Source of the DNA: Pseudonocardia lacus
GTDB lineage: Bacteria; Actinomycetota; Actinomycetes; Mycobacteriales; Pseudonocardiaceae
DNA length: 64,000 bases
Assembly: GCF_018531445.1 (NCBI RefSeq)
Contig: NZ_JAHDTH010000003.1
Coordinates: 1 to 64,000 of the forward strand
Direction of reading: 5' to 3'
Position 1 is the stretch's first letter. Each line of letters begins with the position of its first letter. Positions 59,648 through 64,000 of this stretch are shown here, one piece after another. The notes under the pieces were generated by a model that was not told the origin of the DNA, searched no databases, and saw only the letters and a program-made list of their open reading frames with translations. The position numbers were made by a program, and so were the translations under genes.

Positions 59648-61777
59648 TCAGTGCTTGCCGCGACCGAGCGCGGAGGGCCACCAGATCCGCCGGCCGATGT
59701 CGCTGGACAGTGCCGGCACCAGCAGCGACCGCACGACCAGGGTGTCGAGCAGCACGCCGAAGGCGACCAGGACCGCGATCTGCAGCAGGAACAGGATCGG
59801 GATGACCGCGAGGGCGGCGAACGTCGCGGCCAGCACCACGCCGGCCGAGGTGATGACGCCACCGGTGACCGCGAGCCCGCGGCGCACGCCCTCGCGGGTG
59901 CCGTGCCGCCGCGCTTCCTCGCGCACCCGGCTCATCAGGAAGATGTTGTAGTCCACGCCCAGCGCGACCAGGAAGACGAACGCGAACAGCGGCACGCTGG
60001 GGTCGGCGCCGGGCAGCTCCAGCAGGTCGTTGAACACGATCGCGCCGACGCCGAGGGTCGCGGCGAACGACAGCACCACGGTGGCGATCAGCAGCAGCGG
60101 CGCCACCAGGGCCCGCAGCAGCAGCGCGAGCACGATGAACACCACCAGCAGCACCGCCGGGATGACGACCAGCAGGTCGCGTTCGGCGGCCTCCTGGGTG
60201 TCGAGCTGGGTGGCGGTGATGCCGCCGACGAGCGGGTCGGCGCCGGGGACCGCGCGGACCGCCTCCCGCAGCTGCGCGACGGTGGCCACGGCCTCCTCGC
60301 TGTCCGGGGCGGCGTCGAGCACCGCGGCCAGCTCGACCCGCCCGTCCACGACCCGGTCGGCGGCGCGGCGGACCTCGGAGACGCCCTCGACCCCCGCGGC
60401 CGCGTCGACCACCCGGTCCTCGACGTCGGCGCTCGCGATGATCACGGCCGGGGCGCCGGTGCCCCCGGGGAAGTGCTGCCCGAGGACCTCCTGGCCGCGC
60501 ACCGACTCGACCGCGGACTTGTCGACGAAGAAGTCCGACTGGGCGACGCCGGAGGCGCGCAGCTGCGGGACGAGCGCGGCGCCGGCCAGTAGCACCAGCG
60601 CGGTGCCCACCCAAATCGCCCGCGGGCGGCGGGCCACGGTGTCGGCGACCCGGTTCCACAGCCCGCTGCGCTCGTCGGCCTCGCTGCCGACGTGCGGGCG
60701 GAACGGCCAGAACGCCGCGCGCCCGGTGAGCAGCAGGGCCGCGGGCAGGAACGTGAGCGCGGCCAGCACGGCGGCGGCGATGCCGATGGCCGCGACCGGG
60801 CCCAGGCCGCGGTTGGAGTTGAGCCCGGACAGCAGCAGGCAGAGCAGGCCCAGGGCGACGGTGCCGGCGGAGGCCACGATGGGCTCGATGGAGGCCCGGT
60901 AGGCGGTGCGCATCGCGACCCAGGTGGAGGCGTGGCGGCGCAGTTCCTCGCGGTAGCGGGCGACGAGCAGCAGCGCGTAGTCGGTGGCCGCGCCCACCAC
61001 GAGGATGAACAGGATGCCCTGGGTCTGGCCGCTGAGGGCGATGACGTCGGCCGCGGCGAGCTGGTAGACGACGAGCACCGCGAGGCACAGCGCGAGCAGC
61101 GCGCAGGACAGCACCAGCAGCGGCAGCAGCGGACTGCGGTAGACCAGCACCAGGATCAGCGCGACGACGCCGCCGGCGACCAGCAGCAGCAGCCCGTCGA
61201 TGCCGCCGAACGCGGTGACCAGGTCGCCGAGCAGCCCGGCCGGGCCGGCGACGTAGACCGTGAGGCCGTCGGGCAGGCCGGTGCCCAGCGTGCTGCGCAG
61301 CTCGGTGACCACCTCGGTCAGCTGGTCGCGCAGCTCCTCGGGCACCGCGACGACGACCTGCGCGGCCTCGCCGTCGGTGGCGGGGATGGCGGGGGAGACG
61401 CGGTCGGCCAGCCCGGGCAGCGCGCCCACATCGGCGACGCGCTCGCCGATGAGGTCCAGGTCGTCGGGGGTGAGCCCGCCGGCGCGCTCGAAGACGGCGA
61501 TGGCGGACACCGAGCGCTCGTCGGCGAACGCGAGCTGCGCGTCGGCGGCCCGGGTGGCCTCGGCGTCGGCGGGCAGGAAGGCGGCGTTGTCGTTGGACTG
61601 CACGTCGGCGAGCTGGCCCTGGACGGGGCCGCCGATCCCGCCGACGGCCAGCCAGACGACCACCAGCAGGGCCGGCAGGACCAGCCGCAGCCAGCGGCTC
61701 GGAGACCGCTCGGGGCTGCCGGTGTCGGGGTCGGGATCGGTGCCGGAGGTCGAACCGGCCCCGGTGAGCACGCTCAT
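59648..61777 (-). CDS. MMPL/RND-family exporter
   Basis: 709 residues, two homologous halves of about six membrane helices each plus a large extracytoplasmic loop. The MMPL core reads LLLVAGGVVALILVLVYRSPLLPLLVLSCALLALCLAVLVVYQL and FILVVGAATDYALLLVARYREELRRHASTWVAMRTAYRASIEPIVASAGTVALGLL. The second half is LVVIPAVLLVVFIVLALLLRALVAPLLLIATVVLSFAATLG, FVFLVALGVDYNIFLMSRVREEARRHGTREGVRRGLAVTGGVITSAGVVLAATFAAL. It probably exports lipids or drugs with the proton gradient. Its stop lies in an 18-bp-period duplication, and an AT-rich palindrome (61813-61825) lies 36 bp upstream. Confidence 0.93.
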   Translation of the reverse strand: MSVLTGAGSTSGTDPDPDTGSPERSPSRWLRLVLPALLVVVWLAVGGIGGPVQGQLADVQSNDNAAFLPADAEATRAADAQLAFADERSVSAIAVFERAGGLTPDDLDLIGERVADVGALPGLADRVSPAIPATDGEAAQVVVAVPEELRDQLTEVVTELRSTLGTGLPDGLTVYVAGPAGLLGDLVTAFGGIDGLLLLVAGGVVALILVLVYRSPLLPLLVLSCALLALCLAVLVVYQLAAADVIALSGQTQGILFILVVGAATDYALLLVARYREELRRHASTWVAMRTAYRASIEPIVASAGTVALGLLCLLLSGLNSNRGLGPVAAIGIAAAVLAALTFLPAALLLTGRAAFWPFRPHVGSEADERSGLWNRVADTVARRPRAIWVGTALVLLAGAALVPQLRASGVAQSDFFVDKSAVESVRGQEVLGQHFPGGTGAPAVIIASADVEDRVVDAAAGVEGVSEVRRAADRVVDGRVELAAVLDAAPDSEEAVATVAQLREAVRAVPGADPLVGGITATQLDTQEAAERDLLVVIPAVLLVVFIVLALLLRALVAPLLLIATVVLSFAATLGVGAIVFNDLLELPGADPSVPLFAFVFLVALGVDYNIFLMSRVREEARRHGTREGVRRGLAVTGGVITSAGVVLAATFAALAVIPILFLLQIAVLVAFGVLLDTLVVRSLLVPALSSDIGRRIWWPSALGRGKH

Positions 61778-61812
61778 GGGAAAGCTCCATCGTGGGGGGA
61801 CGGAGCAAGTAT

Positions 61813-61825
61813 CTAGATTATCTAG
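61813..61825 (-). promoter_or_regulatory. Palindromic operator upstream of the MMPL gene
   Basis: CTAGAT-T-ATCTAG, a perfect 13-bp palindrome, 36 bp before the MMPL start. It is by far the most AT-rich stretch in this part of the window. Sites of this sort are bound by PadR, MarR or TetR repressors. It is not the same as the site of the nearby MarR gene (TTGG-N10-CCAA), so a different regulator is implied. Confidence 0.65.
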
Positions 61826-61894
61826 CTATCTCGCTCGTCGGGGCGACGTGATCCTGTTCGCAGTCGCCGCGCCGACGTCCGCGGCCGCCGCCGG

Positions 61895-62398
61895 TCACGC
61901 GAAGCCGGCGGCGCGCGCCGCCTCGGCCTCGTGGCCCGCCTCGACCTGCACGGCGTACCGGTCGGCGGCGAGGCTGCGGATGCTGGGGAAGTCGCGGCGT
62001 GCAGCGGTCGCCCGGTGGACGACGAACCCGGCCACGGTGCCCCAGAACGCGCCGATCCCCAGACCGCCCAGGATCGTGGCCGGAGCACCCGCCCCGGCGA
62101 TCCCGAGGGTGGCGACGGTGAAGATCAGGCCGATCATCAGGCCGACCCACGCCCCGACGACCGCTCCGACGGCCAGCGCGCGCCCCACGGCGACCCGGCC
62201 CCTCACCTGCTCGACGAGGTGCAGCCCCGTGCCCACGATGCGAACTCCGTCGACGGGGAAACCGGTGTCGGCGAGCCGGTCGACGAAGGACTGCGCCTGC
62301 GCGTAGGTGTCGAACTCGCGCAGGGTCCTGGAAGTCGGGCCGGAGGTCGGGCTGGGGCTGGGGGTGGGGGTGGGGGTGGGGGTGGGGGTGGGGGTCAT
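61895..62398 (-). CDS. General stress protein 17M-like membrane protein
   Basis: 167 residues from the ATG at 62398 with GAGGAGGAAACC upstream. After an N-terminal (Thr-Pro)6-Ser-Pro tract the domain reads REFDTYAQAQSFVDRLADTGFPVDGVRIVGTGLHLVEQVRGRVAVGRALAVGAVVGAWVGLMIGLIF, a ferredoxin-like half with a following Gly-rich membrane hairpin, as in the Bacillus general-stress-17M-type family. A second hydrophobic Gly-rich segment follows. The function is unknown. It is divergent from the MarR gene. Confidence 0.8.
   Translation of the reverse strand: MTPTPTPTPTPTPSPSPTSGPTSRTLREFDTYAQAQSFVDRLADTGFPVDGVRIVGTGLHLVEQVRGRVAVGRALAVGAVVGAWVGLMIGLIFTVATLGIAGAGAPATILGGLGIGAFWGTVAGFVVHRATAARRDFPSIRSLAADRYAVQVEAGHEAEAARAAGFA
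62360..62395. repeat. Six-copy GGGGGT hexanucleotide repeat
   Basis: GGGGGT is repeated six times without error, encoding (Thr-Pro)6 at the start of the stress protein on the other strand. As the unit is 6 bp, slippage changes tract length but never the frame. The G-rich strand has six runs of five G, enough to fold a G-quadruplex, located 7-40 bp after the start codon. Confidence 0.9.
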
Positions 62399-63318
62399 CG
62401 GTTTCCTCCTCGTCGTCGGGGTGGTCCTGCTGTCGACATCCAATACAGTTGGGCCCTCCCATCCAACTGAATGCGAGCTGCGGGGATCGAGGACGCATGG
62501 TGGAGCACGGGGACACCGGCCGTCGGGTGCAGGAGGCGGTCGTCCGGGTCGTGCGCTGGGCGAACCGCCCCGACGTGCGCGCGGCGCTGCTGGGCGAGGC
62601 GGGCCGCGAGCTGTCGGTCAACGACGTGCACCTGCTGCGTGCCGTGGTGGCGAACGGGCCGGTGCGCGTCTCCGACCTGGCCGACTGGCAGGGTGTGGAC
62701 AAGTCGACCATCAGCACGCAGGTCCGGCGGTTGGAGGAGCGGGAGCTCGTCGCCCGCCGTCCCGACCCGGTCGACCGGCGCGCGGTCCTGCTGAGCGCCA
62801 CCGCCCGCGGGCGCCGGCTGCGCCGGCGCATGGACGACGCCGCGGCCGCGCTGATCGACGAGCACCTGAGCGGGTGGCCCGCCGACGACCGCGCGGCCTT
62901 CGCGGAGCTGTTCGGCAGGTTCGCCCGCGAACTCTCCGGCGGCCGCGACGGGTGAGCGACCCGCGACCGCGCGGCGCGGGGCGCCATCGCGGTCGGGCAC
63001 GAAGGTGGACAGCGCCACCGCGGCCACCGCCGCACCCACGAGATAGGCGTTCCAGGCGGCGCCGGTCCGGTCGAGGAAGCCCAGGACCGCCGGGCTCACG
63101 GCCAGCGCCGCCCCGAGGGCGACCAGGACGCGGCGAGCGCCCGCGCGTTCGGGGCGCGACAACGCCCGGATCGCCGTGCCGATGACGGCGAGGCCGCCGA
63201 CCTCGGCGACCAGCACGGTCAGCGCCGCGTCGCCTGCGTTGCTGAACAGCGGAACGAGCAGGAGGTAGGAGCCCAGCGCGAGGCTCGTCCATTCCCGCCA
63301 TCGTGCGGGGGCAGTCAT
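62395..63318 (-). CDS. SPW-repeat-type membrane protein with a frame running antisense through marR
   Basis: ATG at 63318 preceded by AGGAGGTACC. The first ~115 residues are an SPW-like four-helix membrane protein (WREWTSLALGSYLLLVPLFSN, DAALTVLVAEVGGLAVIGTAI, VLVALGAALAVSPAVLGFLDR, NAYLVGAAVAAVALSTFVPDRDG). After that, near 62975, homology ends, but the frame has no stop until 62395 and its last ~190 codons are antisense to the MarR gene. Either the protein has an odd Ala/Arg tail or a frameshift lost the normal stop. Confidence 0.55.
   Translation of the reverse strand: MTAPARWREWTSLALGSYLLLVPLFSNAGDAALTVLVAEVGGLAVIGTAIRALSRPERAGARRVLVALGAALAVSPAVLGFLDRTGAAWNAYLVGAAVAAVALSTFVPDRDGAPRRAVAGRSPVAAAGEFAGEPAEQLREGRAVVGGPPAQVLVDQRGRGVVHAPAQPAPAGGGAQQDRAPVDRVGTAGDELPLLQPPDLRADGRLVHTLPVGQVGDAHRPVRHHGTQQVHVVDRQLAARLAQQRRAHVGAVRPAHDPDDRLLHPTAGVPVLHHASSIPAARIQLDGRAQLYWMSTAGPPRRRGGNR
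62448..62467. promoter_or_regulatory. MarR operator copy 1 (GTTGG-N10-CCAAC)
   Basis: GTTGG at 62448-62452 and CCAAC at 62463-62467, with a 10-bp spacer; arms extend to seven bases (CAGTTGG/CCAACTG). It lies between the divergent stress-protein and MarR genes. A second site with the same arms and spacing occurs at 63367-63386. Confidence 0.7.
62497..62955 (+). CDS. MarR-family transcriptional regulator
   Basis: 152 residues from the ATG at 62497 (GAGG seven bases upstream). Core: LSVNDVHLLRAVVANGPVRVSDLADWQGVDKSTISTQVRRLEERELVARRPDPVDRRAVLLSATARGRRLRRRM, with the typical wing RRPDPVDRR. It is divergent from the stress-protein gene and its operator overlaps its own promoter region. The minus-strand SPW frame runs through it in antisense. 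Confidence 0.93.
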   Translation: MVEHGDTGRRVQEAVVRVVRWANRPDVRAALLGEAGRELSVNDVHLLRAVVANGPVRVSDLADWQGVDKSTISTQVRRLEERELVARRPDPVDRRAVLLSATARGRRLRRRMDDAAAALIDEHLSGWPADDRAAFAELFGRFARELSGGRDG

Positions 63319-63366
63319 CGGGTACCTCCTGGTCCTCGGGGTCCACCTCGTCCAACGGGCGCTAAC

Positions 63367-63386
63367 GTTGGTTTGTTCCATCCAAC
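63367..63386. promoter_or_regulatory. MarR operator copy 2 (GTTGG-N10-CCAAC)
   Basis: GTTGG at 63367-63371, 10 bp, CCAAC at 63382-63386. Arms and spacing equal the site at 62448-62467; both spacers end in CCAT. It is 48 bp upstream of the SPW gene start on the minus strand, so this gene is a likely second target of the MarR protein. Confidence 0.68.
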
Positions 63387-63399
63387 TATATGGCCGCCG

Positions 63400-63690
63400 T
63401 CACGAGTGCAGGGTGGACCGGGGACCGGTGGCCGAGCGGTCGGTCAGGACGGCACCGCGGGCTCGTCGCGGTGTCGGGACCGGCGCCCGGTCGTGGCCGC
63501 CCTCGTCGACGACGACGCGGACGGTGTCCGCGGGGTCGGGCTTCAGGCCCGCGGCGGGTTGCTGGTCGACGACGACGCCGGCGATCGGCAGCGGGCGGGT
63601 CGGGTCGGCGGAGGCGAGCACCAGCCGCGCCCTGAGGGCCGGCGCGTGCGCGTCGATGAGCGTGAGCCCGACCAGCGCCGGGACCAGCAC
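63400..63690 (-). CDS. PASTA-like domain protein (96 aa)
   Basis: GTG at 63690, with GAGGAGACC upstream. Residues about 28-67 (ASADPTRPLPIAGVVVDQQPAAGLKPDPADTVRVVVDEGG) match one PASTA unit: a G-x-V-x-x-Q-x-PAAG turn and a final beta strand VRVVVD. No signal peptide is present, although the first 10 residues are hydrophobic (LVPALVGLTL). A single free PASTA unit is unusual; these domains normally occur in penicillin-binding proteins and Ser/Thr kinases. The C-terminus is basic and disordered. Confidence 0.55.
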   Translation of the reverse strand: MLVPALVGLTLIDAHAPALRARLVLASADPTRPLPIAGVVVDQQPAAGLKPDPADTVRVVVDEGGHDRAPVPTPRRARGAVLTDRSATGPRSTLHS

Positions 63691-63726
63691 GGTCTCCTCG
63701 TGGTGCAGCGGTACCCCACCTCGGTC

Positions 63727-63776
63727 GACGAGCGCGGCTCTCGTCCAATGTGGTGGGACGAGCGCCGCTTTCGTCC
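63727..63776. repeat. Two units of the dispersed palindromic repeat
   Basis: GACGAG at 63727-63732 faces CTCGTC at 63740-63745, and GGACGA at 63756-63761 faces TCGTCC at 63771-63776. The GACGAG starts (63727 and 63757) are 30 bp apart. TCTCGTCCAA (63739-63748) is the reverse complement of the TTGGACGAGA in the copies at 29054. The pair lies between the EAL gene and the PASTA gene. Confidence 0.65.
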
Positions 63777-63798
63777 GGGCCAGGACGTGGTGGTGCCG

Positions 63799-64000
63799 TC
63801 AGCTGACGGTGGTGATCGCGGTGGTGGTGTCGTTGAGCCAGTGGTGGGCGTCGGCGGCGCTGACCGGGGTGGAGAAGAGGTAGCCCTGGGCGAGCTGGCA
63901 GCCGACGAGCAGCAGGGCGTCGCGCTGGGCGGGTGTCTCGACGCCCTCGGCCACGACCGGGAGGTCGAGTGCGTGGGCGAGGTGGACGATGGTGCGCACG
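63799..64000 (-). CDS. C-terminus of an EAL-domain cyclic-di-GMP phosphodiesterase (cut by window edge)
   Basis: The frame is open to the window end. Visible is the EAL ending: LAHALDLPVVAEGVETPAQRDALLLVGCQLAQGYLFSTPVSAADAHHWL, where the Glu of EGVET is a metal/catalytic residue and GCQLAQGYLFSTP is the usual last loop. The upstream EAL, and any GGDEF or PAS part, are outside the window. The stop is at 63799-63801. Confidence 0.88.
   Translation of the reverse strand, partial: VRTIVHLAHALDLPVVAEGVETPAQRDALLLVGCQLAQGYLFSTPVSAADAHHWLNDTTTAITTVS

Overview
The window is very GC-rich DNA, coding-dense on both strands, with many GTG starts and many four-base stop/start overlaps (ATGA or GTGA). This points to a high-GC actinobacterium. 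A DUF5753 XRE regulator paired with DUF397, a DUF222/HNH (13E12-type) gene, SARP/AfsR-like regulators, DUF3040 and SPW proteins suggest the Pseudonocardiales, perhaps Pseudonocardia or a relative. That placement is an inference. I saw no rRNA, tRNA, CRISPR array or intact insertion sequence.

Layout. 0-1.1 kb: C-terminal end of a large TPR regulator. 1.1-8 kb: a RibD-type reductase, then a NarL-type two-component system divergent from an Fe(III) ABC transporter with a DtxR/IdeR-like iron box between them. 8-14 kb: an MBL hydrolase and a GntR-controlled 2-hydroxyacid operon (hydroxyacid dehydrogenase, tartrate/malate-type dehydrogenase, 39-aa ORF, FAD dehydrogenase). 13.9-16.5 kb: an ECF sigma factor remnant, a DUF5753/DUF397 pair, and a DUF222-HNH gene with a PafBC-type DNA-damage promoter.

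16.5-31.7 kb is the most coherent block and reads as a molybdenum/tungsten enzyme island on the minus strand. In transcription order it has a tungstate ABC transporter (tupABC-like), a MobA-MoaD fusion, an aldehyde:ferredoxin oxidoreductase, an NAD-dependent formate dehydrogenase (alpha subunit plus a NuoE/NuoF-fused beta subunit), moeA, and a MoeA-PBP fusion. A 1.8-kb cassette with three unrelated genes, bounded by a 71-bp direct repeat, separates the last two genes.

31.7-38.9 kb: two short-chain dehydrogenases with TetR-type operators but no local TetR gene, an alpha/beta hydrolase, and a very large AraC-SARP-ATPase-TPR fusion regulator. 38.9-45.2 kb: an orphan EctA-type acetyltransferase, an OmpR-type two-component operon ending in a small lipoprotein, and a BCCT choline/betaine transporter. 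Three CTGACGA direct-repeat boxes with 11-bp spacing lie around this operon and look like its response-regulator sites. 45-53.4 kb: an ABC-2 exporter and a stress cluster (KhtT-like protein, DUF3040, two tandem-USP proteins, MarR, SPFH protein, small proteins). 53.4-64 kb: a PucR regulator, DksA-like and GreA-like factors, two flavoproteins, a LigB-type dioxygenase, an MMPL exporter, a MarR-controlled locus, a PASTA-like protein and the C-terminus of an EAL protein at the window edge.

The sequence supports several regulatory sites placed precisely against -35/-10 elements or leaderless starts. It also holds a dispersed palindromic repeat with a 30-bp period at three loci. Protein identities rest on motif recognition by eye. 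No database search was run.
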